Assembly (NCBI GenBank): GCA_958496175.1
Contig: OY292278.1
Coordinates: 36,952,001 to 37,016,000, forward strand
From: Sisyra terminalis
Taxonomy: Eukaryota; Arthropoda; Insecta; Neuroptera; Sisyridae
Direction: 5' to 3'
Length of the DNA stretch: 64,000 nucleotides
Shown in pieces: positions 1 to 13,600 of this stretch. The notes beneath the pieces are model-generated. The model did no database searches and was not told the origin of the DNA. It worked only from the letters and a program-made list of their open reading frames with translations. The position numbers were made by a program, and so were the translations under genes. The number at the start of each line of letters is the position of its first letter. The first letter of the stretch is position 1.

Positions 1-2237
1 TTTTTTTTCGTTGGTTTTCATTTGTCTCCATTGTGTTCGTCTATTGTTATTTTAACAAACTTTGATTCTTTGGTTTTTTTTTTTCCCGTGGTTATTCAGG
101 TGTGGTTTTTATAAGTTAGTATTATTTGAATTGATTTTTTTTTTGAGAAGCCAATTTTTGTTTGAGTAATGTTTCGTTTTTAATCAACCTAATGCTCCTG
201 ATAACAGTACAGACATAATAGATGTTGATGAAAGGATGGATTTTTTTCTATAGTTAACAACTTTCTTATACCTACGATTTCGTTTGCGTGACACATTGTT
301 TGTGAAAAATGTAGCATTCAAAGTTTAAAGTTAGAAAATTCTGTTTTTTTTCTTCTGCAACAAATACCTAAACTATAAAGGTTGTTATAATAATAAGCAG
401 TACAATAATTAGCAACAATTCGTAATATATGGCCCTCTACTGGGAAATGAGACCAATAAACAAAGCTTTAAAGCATAGTTTGCCTTGAATGCAACAAAAA
501 AAGTAACCCAAAAAAAATTTCCCTGCTTTTTTTTCAATAAAATTAATAATATAAACTTAAGAGTTTTTGTATTCAAATTCATTGATCACCCGTAATCTTA
601 TCCCCCACAAAAACATAGTTTCCGAAAAATTATCATTGGCGCTATCTGTGAAGATTCCTTAAAGAAAATTGGTACCACCAAAAATATTTTTTGTTTCATA
701 AATAAAAAAAACGATGATAAAAATAATAAAAAAATGCTTTTTTTAATTCTAAAAAATAAAATGACTTCGTAAATGAAGCCAGGACCAGATTATTCATAAT
801 ACTAAAAACCTTGGAAATCTTTAATCGATTTCTAAAGCATCAAAAATTTGTGGCTTAATTCCTTAATACAAGGAAGTTATTTTGTGTCAAAATAATATTT
901 TTTTTTTAATTTGCAGTGATGAGTTGAAAACATGAGTTCCTTTTACGAGAGATTTATGTGTGGGTTGCCTTATTCCCGAGTCGGCTTCCCGAAAGCTCCC
1001 GTCGACCATTAACGTATGAAATAATTGGAAAATCTTAGCAAATATTTACTTAGAGAGCTCTATTTAAATGTGTATGTTATGATATATATATATTCTGCGC
1101 ATTACATATACGATATGAATAAATATACTGCTATATCACTTATGTTATAAATACTATCTAAAGTTCCCGAAGGAAGAGAAATCGGGGATTGAGACGACAT
1201 CAACGTGGCACGTTTAGGCATCGTAAGCGAAACCAAGTTGTTAAATTGTCGTCAAAGCTCTGACGAAAACCCTTCTTTTCCACACCACTTTCCCACCGTC
1301 GCCATCATTATCTTTTCCAACAAAGACGTAAATCGTTTCATAAGCGATTCCCAAATCTTTGTCAATAAAACGAAACGAGATGGCGCTATTGAGAGACACC
1401 AACGCACTCTTAATTCCCATATAACAGAGTACCTATACTTTAGTAGGTATAGATTCCACAGCAACCTTCAGCAAATTGAAGAGACTGATTTTCGACTGGA
1501 TTTTAAACAAAACATGAATTGCGCGTTAAGGGTTGGGATTGCAAATTCTTGTTGATATTACGTAGGTACTACACAAACGGGGTGTGGGGGTGTATGTGTG
1601 GAAATTGAGAGATATGCGCTTTGTGTCAATGTCTTGTGTTTTCATTCCTTGTTAGTAGGCAGATCGCGATTATTGTGAAGCTTTCAAAGCTCGCAGCAAA
1701 CAATTTGCAAATATTTTCTTTATTTCTGACGACTAACGAGCTTTCGGCGAGCTTTTGTGAACGAGATAGAAACGTCATCAAAAATTTGCCACCAAGAAAA
1801 TGAATTTCCTTGAGTGGAAGACGGAAGGGGTGATGTGATGGCATTGTGTGGTTGGATGAAAGTATTCCCGTGGGAAAGATGATAAACTAATGGAGAAGTT
1901 GATGAAATAATTGGAATTTTTCGCATTAACAAAAGACTAAGGCAATTTTAAGATGAACAGTCACCCTAAATTGGGATAACAGTGCGAAAAGATGCCGATT
2001 TATCAACATTCTCAAATTTTAAGAAAGTGCACAATTGAGCTTTTATAGCGTGTACCATAAACGCAGGTAAGGATAAATTTCCATGTTTTTTTTAACGCTG
2101 GACAAAATTTTCTAGTAAGGTAACATCGATATTATATTTGGTAAGTAAGGATAAGAAAATGGAGTCTTCTTGTATCAACTAATTGCGAAGAGGTCAAACC
2201 GTATCAACCGTAGGTATCCCCAGATAAAATATCCCTT

Positions 2238-2400
2238 AAAGCCGAGTGGTCAAGGTGATCGCTCCAAAACTGGTAGATGTTGGGTTCGATCCACGCATCG
2301 AAAAAATTATTAAAATTTCTTGATTACGGATTTTTATTAACCCTAGAATCGCTAAAGACCTTAGTAGTTATAAAACGGCGGTAAATAAAAATTAATAAAA
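2238..2400 (+). repeat. tRNA-derived SINE, copy 1
   Basis: The head contains a box-A-like GAGTGGTCAAGGTGATCGCTCC and a box-B-like GGGTTCGATCC, as in a tRNA-Ser/Leu-type promoter. The body carries a segment reading TTACGGATTTTTATTAACCC, then CGCTAAAGACCTTAGTAG and a short tail. The same head and body recur in seven other places in this window, so it is a dispersed family and not a tRNA gene. The copy is diverged, with no clear target duplication. Confidence 0.75.
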
Positions 2401-5400
2401 AATATCTCCGCACAAAATATCACTCTGAAAAAATACCCTCGACAATTGGTCCTTCAATACATTACCAAATTTTTTGAACTCTGTTTTTGTTCACAAGGGG
2501 TCCACAGATGCTAAAAGCTCCTCAATCTCAATCAAAAGTATTTGCAATGTTAAGTATATAAGTATTAAGTTAAGTATTTAAGGATTGCCCGAATTATTAA
2601 CCTCGAATATTTAAATTGAAAACTAAGTAGAAAACGCATCGTTATCAGATATTGATGTGGCTAAAAAGAACTTTCAGGAGGCTTCACCCCTGAATCCTTT
2701 GTGTTTAGTTTTTTAGTACAAAATGAAAGGTAAAATCACGGTTATAAATAATTAATTTATTTTAATCTAGAGAAATTCGTAAGTATCGATTAGTAAGTAT
2801 TAAGTATCGATATCTATCTGATATCTATCGATATATATCTGTATACTAAGCGAGATATCCCAAAAAAAATATTTCATCTTTTCGTTTTACCTCGTCGAGG
2901 TTAATTAGATTCCATCATCAAATAGTGACGCCGGAAGAACCAAAGTCATGCCAAGTATTACGTTGTCGGGATATTTTGTCAAGGTTTTTTTATCATAAAG
3001 ATATTTTACGGGAAATTTTTTTAGGGATATTTTGTCGGGGGATCAAATATCATGGAACCGCCAAAGCATATTTACATCACCTGTCGTAATATTTAAAACA
3101 CCTTTGACCAGAAAAACCAAGATTTGCTAAAACAGAACATGTCTATTATCACATGACAAAACAGAACAATGACAAAACCGACCAAAATCAAAAGAAAACA
3201 ATTCATATTAACGTTATTTACTTCTTTTAACAAGTGAGAAAAAAAAATAAAAAGTTGTACAGTAAGTCCAGTTTTCCGGGAAGTTTACACTGATTTTAAA
3301 AACTTCTTATACATTTACTGATTTATATAGATTCTAAGCCTTCCTTCTATCCTTTAGGTAACTTCAAGTTTCCGCTTATCCAAGATTTCTCAGATTTTTC
3401 AAAAGAAACTGATTTTGAATTACTATAGGTAATTCCCCTTGCACCCAAAATTTTGGTGGATACCAAACAAACCTTTAAGTTCAAGAACTAGCAGCGTTGG
3501 AGAAAAAGAATTTTAAGAAAGCTGAATTTTGGATATAGTCACTCTATCGGACTTTCGGTCAAAAGTAAGGACAAAATATTCAGTCTGGGATCCGATAAGT
3601 TGCATTTATTTGTACTGGTAATTTTTTTTTGAAAAATGATCGCAAAAATGTCTTTCATTTGTTTTATTGGGATATATTTAATACTACAAACATAAATTTA
3701 TGAATGCCAGACGTTTTCATTGTCGTGAACAATTTGCCAGATGCAATTTTGTAAGAAAAAAAGAATTTTTGCCAAAGTAATTCATTAGTCAATAATTCAA
3801 TATTCTAATCACACTTCTGTGTAATATGGGTCACTTAAACGCCTTTTTAAATCAATGGATAAATATGGGTGAAGGAAACAATGAAACCATTGAAAGCTAT
3901 ATAAATTTATGTACATTAATTAATGTTCATAAAATCATTTATATATCAATAAAAAAAGAACTTAATTGTGATCATTAATCATTTTTTTTACCTGTACAAA
4001 TTAGATACCCACAAACTGCAACTTATATCGGTTGCCAGACTACCCTTACACTGACCGAAAAATCGATAGTATGGAAAAATCAGCGTTCTTAAAATTCTTT
4101 TTTTTCAACGTTGCTAACTCTTAAACTATTTTAAGAATGATTTTTCTTTAGCAAAACGTTAAAGGTTTTGCTCTTTTAAGAACCCATTTATTCGATACCT
4201 AATTGAAATAAATTGTTTATAATTTTTTTCTATCAGTGATTTCCAGCGGGCTAATTTTTGTGTGGGATTTTCCGTGGGCAACTGCAGATTAATTTTTCCG
4301 CCAATTTTCAAATTAACACGTCCGTGATTTGGACTTTTAAGAATCCATCTGTATTCATTCATCCAATAAGTTCAATGAAAGGAAGTGGAAATATTCCTTG
4401 TCGTGATTGTTGACCCATTTTATCGATCTGATGGTATGGCCTCTTCCGTGATCGAATTTATCACATTGTTGGCGTGATCCAAAACGACTACGGGAATCTT
4501 CAGGAAGTCGTCCGTTTTCCCCGGTAAAACGAACCTTCGGAAAACACGCCATCTACTTACGGAAAAGACAACTTATTATCTTTGATAAATTTTTCTTGTT
4601 CATTTTTTTTTCTTTCTTCTATTTATGCATTTAGAGTAAAAAAAATGTTTGATTGATTTTCTAATTATAATAATAATATCGATAAAATGTCTCATTAAAT
4701 AAGTATCCTTAATTGATAATTTCAATAATTTCAATTTTCAACCCTTCAAATAGAATCTCATCCTTAAAAATTTTCCTTTGAATGCTTCAATGGGGGGTGG
4801 TGAACCCCATTAAAAATTAATGTATAAGGAGCTTCTAGATTGAATATTGATAATTCCTTTCATGATTGATTATTAATAATTGATTGATATATTAAGGCGT
4901 CATTACAGCATATTATCCTTGGCTTCGCTCGAAAAACCTATTTTCAATTGGAGAAATGAAATGAAATTATAGGAATCGAGGAATTTATAATTAGAGAAAA
5001 GAGAAATCAAAACATGTGTGATTGAAGGGAAAGTATATAATTGGATGGGGAATGGATGGGATGGTTTGGGAAGAAGATGGAAAAATTATTTAAACGTTTC
5101 AGCAAATAATTTTCTTATGAAATTAGTAATCATTTCATAATTGTTGGCATATTACAAAAGACAACCCCGTTCCAGAACCAACCCTTCAACTCCTTTCGGA
5201 CAAAGTGAAGTCATTATAAGTTTCACATCATTATAATTTCAAATAGAAATGAAAACGAGGAAAATTAACATGGAAATTAAAAGAAATTGTGATGAAAATA
5301 TTTGGAGTAAGTTTAGCGAAGGTCAGATTTTCAATTAAAATTATTTGAAAAGAAAAAAATCAAAACTTTTTTTTTAATGTTTTAAAGATTGTTTTATCGA

Positions 5401-7215
5401 TTAAATTTACCGAAAACCAAAAAAATAATTTGAAGTTTTGGTCAAATAAACGAAGATAGAAGAAAGGAAAAATGGTGTGTTTTGGAATGTGGTGAAGAAA
5501 ATTTTCTTAGAACTTGGTCAAACTTGGTGAAATTATTCAATTGCAAGTTTGCTCAATATAAATTGAAAATGTCAATTGTTTTATCTAGTTAATGTAAAAG
5601 GGGATATAATCTTAAAAACCAACCCTTATGTGACAATTTCAATTGTTTAAGCCCCGTAAGTCTTAAAATTTTGATTTTTGAAAACAATTGGTATTTGAAT
5701 TGAACAAGTTCACCATGGCATACATGGCATACATGTTGGAGTTATGCAACCAATCATACATGGGCGTCATGAGATCACACCCCAATTTTTATACTTTTTC
5801 ACAATGCCATTTTTTTTTTCTTACAATTGACTAATTTTTGTTGTTAATGTTATATTTGCTAAAGCAAATTCCATATTATGGAGAATTGAAAATCAGAATT
5901 TCGAATCTAAAGAGAAATCGAAAAACTTATCTTGTTCTTGAATTGAAATTTTTAAATCAAGACTTTTATTTTCAATTATGAAGGTTCTCCCGTGCGTTAA
6001 AAAAAATGATTTTTTTTATTGCATAAATTGCTTCCCTAACATATGTAAAGTATGGTGGTAGAGTTATTTTTTAAAATTTGGAATCGTTATAAAGATACAG
6101 TCGTTAAAAGGATACGAAGTCGTTATAGTTTTAGCTATACCTGAAACTTTAAATGCAATGTTTAAACTTTCCTCAATCATATCTCAAAAACGATTTGACA
6201 GACTTCCAATTTATAGAGTAAACTCTGCATATTTAAATACATGAAACGAACTAAAATTATTGAAAAATTAAAAATAATTATAATTTTTCTTACAATAAAA
6301 ACACAACAAATAAAAGCTCGTGAAATTGCAACTTTTTTGCTGAAGTAGAAGTATGGTAAGAAAAACCCATAAAAAATATTAAAATTTTCTTAAAATTTTG
6401 GAAATCTATATTTAAGATTGTAAAACCCAAAAAAAGAAAGAAACCGATTGAAAAAACAATCAAAGATCAAACCATTGTAATATCATGCACATATAGTTCG
6501 AATATGAAATATTGAGAAAATCGAAAAAAGGGTGGAAAATTATTTTTCCACAAGCAATTTGTGAAAATTTAGGAAAGAATAAAAGTTTGTATGTAAAATT
6601 TTTGAATAATTTTCCAAAGTTTTTCGACCGATTGCCTTGGTAATTTCAAATAATATTTAAAGCAAAGCTGCTCGATGATATATTAGGAAAATGTGTCGAA
6701 AAATGGTAATTTTTCCAGAGTTTTGATGTTTTTTTTTTTAAATAATCATTTACGAAGTAAATAATTTTACTTCATATTATCTAAATAAATAATTTTGATA
6801 ATAGATCAAAAATTAAAAATGATTTTCGATTAAAGTTCAGGATGTACTATCGAGCAACTGTGGCCCAAATATATTCTAGAATTTCAACGATTTTTCTTCT
6901 AAGGAATTTATTTTTTTTCCATTTAAATTTTGTATCAAATTTTTATTGACAATATCCGATTTGATGATTATTAAATTTATCTCGTTATCTTAAATTTATA
7001 AATGAAATTTTTTCAATGATTTTCTTTGAACTTTCCAATAGTTATCGATCCATAGCTCCTCGAAGATACATCGGAAGATTCTATAAAAAAACATAAAGAT
7101 TTTTTAAAGTCCTTACCTGTAATTTTAGACTTCTTTTTTTAATTCTTTTTTTTATTAATTGATAAGAATGAAAGAAATATCTTAAAGGAGTTTTAAGTTC
7201 TAATTATACCTTATA

Positions 7216-7297
7216 TATTCTGTTCATGGTGTAGTGGTTGTATTAGTAACAACATTGACAGCCAACCAGAGGGAACCGAGGTCGATTTCCGAATCAG
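7216..7297 (+). repeat. tRNA-like relic
   Basis: A single tRNA-like sequence starts with CATGGTGTAGTGG (box A type) and contains GAGGTCGATTTCC (box B type) at plausible spacing. The anticodon arm does not fold cleanly and no CCA-proximal stem is intact. It is either a tRNA pseudogene or the head of a second SINE family. The head differs from the Ser/Leu-type SINE found elsewhere here. Confidence 0.4.
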
Positions 7298-7405
7298 CTC
7301 CATTTATTTTTTATATCTAATAATTCATTTATACTCCTTACAATAATTATGTAACATTCGAGAATACTGAAAAAAAATCAAAAAATGAGAGGGAATGTAT
7401 TTTTT

Positions 7406-7630
7406 GGCTCATATATACTTTGGCACACCCACAATCTAGCGATGTTGCATTTTCGACTTTGTTTTTAATTTAATTCGCGATTAAATCGGTCCATAATGAA
7501 AATTTAGCCACAAAAGAGAGAATTATATCATATGAGAATTGAATAAACAAAAATATCGCGAATTAAATTAAAAACAAAGTCGAAAATGCAACGTTGTCAG
7601 ATTGTGGGTGTGCTAAAGTGCACTTGAGCC
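7406..7630. mobile_element. Foldback MITE with ~75-bp inverted ends
   Basis: The left end begins GGCTCATATATACTTTGGCA and the right end, read in reverse, begins GGCTCAAGTGCACTTTAGCA. The two arms then run nearly identically for about 75 bases, through CACACCCACAATCT and CGACTTTGTTTTTAATTTAA. About 75 bases of spacer separate the arms. It is flanked by T runs, so the target duplication cannot be resolved. No coding capacity. The superfamily is not recognised. Confidence 0.75.
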
Positions 7631-7649
7631 TTTTTTTTAATTGTAACTT

Positions 7650-7790
7650 ATTATCGTTTTATAACTACGAAGATCTTTAGCGACTCTAGGACTTAAAAAA
7701 ATCCGTAAATCGAGAAATATTGAAAATTTACTTGATACGAGATTAGAACCCAACACCTACCAGTTTATAAACGGCCATTAGTAAGCTACC
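7650..7790 (-). repeat. tRNA-derived SINE, copy 2
   Basis: Reverse-orientation copy. The body (CTTTAGCGACTCTAGGACTT, ATCCGTAAATCGAGAAATAT) precedes the head, which reads AACCCAACACCTACCAGTTT on the plus strand. The A-box part is degraded. It directly follows the foldback element at 7406-7630. Confidence 0.7.
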
Positions 7791-8436
7791 ACTGAAATGA
7801 ACCCCCAGCCATCAGTAGGGTTTTTTTCTTGACTTTATTGATATAAGATTTTAGGAATAAATTAATTTATGCATTAGGAAGCTTTTAAACATATACTTTT
7901 TTTTCATTTTTTCGACAGAGATCCGAGAAATCACTATTTTGGATCTTGGTACGCTTTTCACCTTGAACATGTTTTTCTCTTTAAGTATCGATTGACAACA
8001 GTGAATTCATTCGATAAAATTCGAAAAATTTTAACGATTGCTATAATGAAAGTTCAAGAAAAATTTAAGAGGGAAAAAGTGCACTCATCGTTGATTCTCA
8101 TCTTTTTTTTATTGCACTGGTAAAAAAGAGGGAACGAGACGTTGCCAAATTGTAGCCTTATGTGTCCACAACAGTGTCTAGTATATCTATGTCCAATTAT
8201 TGTCTGGAAATCTAATGAAATTCGATTGGAAAAAGTAAAGATATTTGATTTTTTTTTCCAATTTTCCACTACGATATTAAAATCACAGTTTCCCGACGAT
8301 TCCGAAAACTTGGACTGCTCCTGAAATGCCTTCTATGGTTTGAAAATTATCAGGAAATTTAAAAAAAATCGGTCACACATTTGATCTTCAACTGAAACTA
8401 CAAATATTTATTGTAAAACTTTTTATTTGTTATATA

Positions 8437-8590
8437 CCGTCGCTTTATGACTGCCAAGATCATAAGCGACTCTAGGGTTCATAAAAATCCGTAAATCAAG
8501 AAATATTGAACACTTTCTCAATTTCAGATTCAAACCCATCACTTACCAGTTTTGAAGCAACAAATTTACAGTTTGCAGCTACCAGTAGCC
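8437..8590 (-). repeat. tRNA-derived SINE, copy 3
   Basis: Reverse-orientation copy. It starts with CGTCGCTTTATGACTGCCAA and the conserved CGACTCTAGGGTTCATAAAA body, then has the head complement CCCATCACTTACCAGTTTTG. The box-A end is damaged, but a closing ACCAGTAG remains. Confidence 0.7.
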
Positions 8591-10081
8591 AAGAAAAACT
8601 TTTATCAATAGAAAACTATTATCGAATTAATTCAAATTTCTTAAGCATTTAAGTTATTAAGTAACTAACAGCCACTATCCCAAACAATTGATGAAAATTA
8701 AAAAAAAAACACCTGAAAAAAGGATGGAAATAGGGAATAAGAAATCGAATTGTTCAGATATTTTTTACTCATTTAATAACTGATACAATTTTATTAATTA
8801 CAAGTAAATGATTGTGTTGTATACATTAATTTTTTATTTATTTCATTATTTCTATTATATTAATTTCTTGCAATAAAAAATAATTCAAGGCTTGGATTTA
8901 AGTTCAAACTCTTCGAAGACCGTCTGCCATCAAAACTACTACTCATGGAAAAAAATAACTTTACCCCTAATTCACATAAACAAGGCACACTTAGATCCAA
9001 CCCCAAAACAATTATATTTGATTTTTAAAAGGCATTTTCCACTATTTTATTTTTGTTCTTTTCCTAACACAAGTAAAACAACAAAAACAAAACAAAAAGC
9101 TTTCTTTATTAGAAATAGGTACAGAGAACAGAATGAAAAAGAAAATTATTAAAATACGTTTAATAGACTAGAAAAGTCATGTTCAAGCAATTTTCCTTTA
9201 TACATAATAATATGATTTTTAATTGAAATTCAAGCAAATTAAATACATTATTATTATTTTTTTTTTGTAATTTTTCCATTAATTAATTAGAAAAATAATT
9301 ACTCATTTTTTTTTGTTTGTTTTTAATCACCGACACCCTTTTGTTTTTTTTTTTTTTGGTTTAAATAGTAAACTCAAAAATCAGTTTAGTAGCACCAAAT
9401 AATTCGCTCTTAATTCTTTTTGAACAAAAAAATATAACTGAAATAAATACTTCTTGGTTATTAATAAGTTATATAAAATTAACCACTGACGTAATATGAT
9501 AAACGATGCTCATTTGTTTTTCATTTCTTGATTGTTCTTTTGTTTCGTACTAAACTATAATTTTTAGCAACTTTAGGCCTCAAAACTATGAGAAAAAAAG
9601 AAAACATTGAAGGCAAGTGTAGGCGCATGCGCTACTAAATGGAAAACAAATGAACAATACTACTTAAATGCACTAAAACAAAAAAGAAACGCTGTATAAT
9701 AAATATTATATTATATTATTTATAATATAGAATCAAAGTAAGCACTGCTAAGTATTTCATTTTTATCGTTATTATGTATATCTATAATATATATTCCTTT
9801 CTCTCATTGAGGGGTCGGTCGACTTTCTAATCATATTGATATGCAATTGTTATTTGATTTTTTTTTCTCAATGTAAATTTATATTTAATTTAGGCACTAA
9901 ATTCCCAAAGAACACTTATTATTTTATTTTTTTCGTTAATTTCCCCCTCCATTTATTCAAATCAAGTTGAATCCTCTTATTCTCTATAAATATTTTTTTA
10001 TAAATATTCTAATAAGGCATTTTTTTGATTAGACTCTAAAACTAAGAGTTTTCCATCTATTAGTTAATAATAAATATTTTT

Positions 10082-10514
10082 TTTATTCATATTTGCAAAA
10101 AACCGAGCACTAGATTTACAGCAAGGGCAAATTTCCAAAAAAAAAATTCACATTCTAAAAAAGCATAGAGTTATGTATTTTTTTAATTATAATGTAATAT
10201 TATAACAGTTAAATATATAAATTTAATTTTAACAAGTAAAACAAAAAAAAAATTTTTTTTTATGAAAAAAAATTATTTAATTCTTTTGTGTCAAAAATGT
10301 CAAATTTTGTAAGTGTTTTTCATGTAAAATTTTGTGTAAATTAAAAAAAAATAAATCAAAAATATATTTTTTTCTTCTATCAATTAAAATGATTTCATTT
10401 GATTTACTTACGTTACAACGCATCTAGAAACCTAAAATTTTTCTCCCCTCCCCTCAAATTTCACATTCATTTGTTTCTCCCCCTCCCTCTTCGATGTTCA
10501 TTTGTTTACGAAGT
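10082..10514 (-). other. Probable 3' UTR of the LIM gene
   Basis: This is the sequence immediately after the TAA stop of the last exon. It is AT-rich with no splice-compatible coding sequence. On the minus strand an AATAAA polyadenylation signal lies at 10087-10082, giving a 3' UTR of about 430 bases. Further AATAAA matches occur lower down (around 9950, 9920 and 9110), so longer 3' UTRs are possible. In such AT-rich DNA the signal is weak evidence alone. Confidence 0.45.
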
Positions 10515-10672
10515 TTACATAATTTTTTGTTTGGCGCATTCAGGACAAATGATGTCTTGATCGTCAGTGATGAATCCACGGCCTACTAAGCTCGTGTTGC
10601 ATGAGGCGCACACGAAGCAGTCGTTATGCCAGTGGCGTTCCTCGAAAGAAATAAAACGTGTGCCGCCAATGC
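10515..10672 (-). CDS. LIM gene last exon (end of final LIM domain)
   Basis: Acceptor TTTGTTTAG/GCATTGG, entered in phase 1. It encodes GIGGTRFISFEERHWHNDC and the rest of the last LIM domain up to CPECAKQKIM and a TAA stop. The zinc ligands H, C, C, C, C, C are all present; the opening C-x2-C (CTAC) comes from the previous exon. The C-terminus stops a few residues after the last ligand pair, as in FHL proteins. Confidence 0.93.
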
Positions 10673-13600
10673 CTAAACAAAAGAACAACAGAATTAAGTA
10701 AAGTTCACCTTTGAAAAATAAAACAAAAAAAAACAAACTATCATTGTATACACAGTTACTGTTATTATTATTATTATCATTATTACAGTACATGTCACGA
10801 TCGTACAATTATTTCAGACAAACTCAACTACTAGATGTCACCCTTTAACACAACCTACATATCTAACCTCACTCTTGCAATCCGCCAAACATAGAAAAAG
10901 AGACAGAGAAAACCATCCCCCGACGGGGTTAAATGTATTCACTTGTAATATTACAATTTAGTCCTATTTGTTGCTCTATTTCTCGTGTCTTGTGTCTGCT
11001 ACAATAACAAATAAGAGACACCATATAATATATTCTCACCCTACAACAACCACCCACCCCCAACTCTATTCCTCAATTCATTTGTTTCCTCACACTTCGC
11101 TTTATTTGCCCCATTCCCGTATCATCCCGTAACAAAGGAAAATATTATGTTATTGTTACAATTATTACTATTATGTATTATAAATCTTCTCCACACCCAC
11201 CCCCTTAACTCGAACTATATGGCTACCACTGTATATCATCCACCCATTTTGTATTATTCCTGTGATTTTTTTCAAATTTATTTTCAACTAAAACCATATT
11301 TTAGTTACTTTTTGTCTGGAAAAATTACTATTTACTGAAAAAAATTAAACTGTAATTCTAATATAATAGACAACCATACAAAATTATACATTGTTAGTTG
11401 CAAAAGTTTCTTAATTTTGTCCCTTTGTCCCACCTGCTTAATAAAAACTATTTTCAGTTTTTGATTAAATCGAAAACTTTTTCATTTAAGCGGCTCAAAT
11501 GTAAACAGAGTTAAAGTTGAAAAATTGGGAATTTTTTAAAATTACCGCTTTTTACATTGTTTATCGTTTGTTTGTTATTTCTTTTTTTTTTTTGGTGAAA
11601 AGTTGCAGGCATTTGTTTTTTTGATAGATGAGCAGTTGTTTGCTTGGTTGATGGAAACATGAACAAAAAAAAGCAAACGAGTAAAACAATTTCTGTTGTC
11701 GAGGCTTCTAACTTTGCGAACAACCACTAGTGTCTACGTTATGACCGAAATGAGATATGTAGAATTGTCCCACTTTAATTTTTTAAAAATAAAGGGAAAA
11801 AACAGTCTAGGAACTTCTGGTTTTTACTATCAAAGGATTCATAGACCATATGCACACTTTTTTAACTGATAAAGGACATTTTTAAAGAGAGAAAAAATCA
11901 ATTTTCAGTTCTATTTCGGTAGAAAAAAGGTTTTAATTTCAATGGGCAAATGAGAGTCCAAAAACGATAGGAACGCCTATGGGTCTTCTGTGACGTCATA
12001 GTTCATATATTGAAAATGAAATAAAGGTAGATCATTCAGCACTTATCATAAAAACAATAATATTTTACAAAGTTTTTCATATTTTTGACCACGGATTTTA
12101 TACCGAAAAAAATACTTTCATTTAGTTCTATATAATAAAGGTTAATCGTGTTTAGTGTATGTTGAAACAAAGCTTTTCCTTAATCATTTCAATACTGAAT
12201 CGTATATAACGTTAAAAAGTATACAAAGGTAATACTCAAAAATAATAACTTAAGTCTTTAATTTTCATTATAATTATTAGAAGCATAGATTTCCCTACAC
12301 GTGATTAACACTAAAGTGAATTGTAAAAACTAAATGAACATAATTGTAGTTAAAAAAAGATAGGCATTTAGTTTGAGCGATTTAAACATCCTTACTATTT
12401 GTGTTTAGATAAATTTGTCACAGAAAAACATTTGTGGGATTTTAAAGTTTCTGTACTGTGACGTCATTTTAAAGTAGGACCAAAAGGAGATCATTTTAGG
12501 CATTTTGAATTTAACGATTTTTTTCTATTTTTAAATAAGTATTTCTTAGATTTTATCAAATAAAGTTAAAAATTAACAGCTACATTATACTTTGATAATA
12601 ATTAGAATATTTTTATAACTTTTTGCATTATTTTAAGAACAGACTATATGCAAGTGTTTTTAATCGATACAGGACATTTTAAAGTAACGAAAAATTAATT
12701 TATAGTTCTGAAAAATGTATATTTTGGTAGAAAAAAAATATTAATGTTATGAGCAAATGAGACCCAGAAAACGATGGGAACGCCTATGGGTCTTCTGTGA
12801 TGTCACAGTTCATATATTGAAAACGAGATATAAATAGATCAGTGGTTGTTATAAAAACAATAATAATTTACACAATTTTTCACGTTTTTCACCACGAAAA
12901 ACATTTTTATACCCTAAAATGACTATTTTTTTTCTATGGAATAGCGGCTAGTTGTGTTAAGTGTAAGTAAAAACAAAGGTATTAATAATTTCATAATGTA
13001 AACAAGTATATAAAGGCTATACTCAAATAAAAAAAAATAACTTTGGTCTTTAATATTCATCAGAACTATTTGAAGCAGATGATTTTAGTACTTCTCTGCT
13101 CAGATGACTAACTCGAAAGTGATTTCTAAAGGATAAACTAAAATAATTTTTCTTAAAAAATTTAATATTTAGTTAACACGATTTAAACAACCTTAATATT
13201 TGTATTTAAAGACATTTGTCATAGAAAAACGTCCATGGCATTTTAAAGTTTCTGTACTGTGACGTTATTTTAAAGCCGAGCTAATAGGAGCTCGTTTTAG
13301 GCATTTTGAATTTTTTTCCATTTTAAAATGAATATTTTTTCGAATTTATAAGGTAAAGTTAAAATTTAACAGTTACAGTATGTTTTGATAAAACTTTGAT
13401 AAAATTTTTTAAAGCATTTTGAATTATTTTTAAAAAACGTGCATTAGGTCTATTAGCCCAAATCTGGATGGATTTTTAGTGTAAAGGATTGGAAAAATTA
13501 CACTATAAGCCTACACAAATATAGAGCAACAAAAATCAACGATAACGCCCGTTTAAATACGAATAAAAGAAGAATGATAAACCCAAGAGTGGATTCAGGA

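Larger units (their letters stand above)
1..10081. other. Downstream flank, no protein gene found
   Basis: This stretch lies beyond the likely 3' end of the LIM gene. It is AT-rich with many homopolymer runs. Open frames here are short, lack family resemblance and sit among repeats. It holds a SINE copy near 2238-2400, a tRNA-like relic near 7216-7297, a long-inverted-repeat element at 7406-7630 and two more SINE copies near 7650-7790 and 8437-8590. The frame at 1205-1555 (116 residues) has no recognisable domain and ordinary AT-rich base use, so I do not call it a gene. Nothing else is recognisable, although the 3' UTR could extend into the upper part of this region. Confidence 0.6.

Noticed and set aside
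1205..1555. 116-residue plus-strand frame
   Set aside because: No recognisable motif, no codon bias and no splice or polyadenylation context.
7216..7297. Functional tRNA gene
   Set aside because: Box A and B are present but the anticodon and acceptor stems do not pair; at most a relic.
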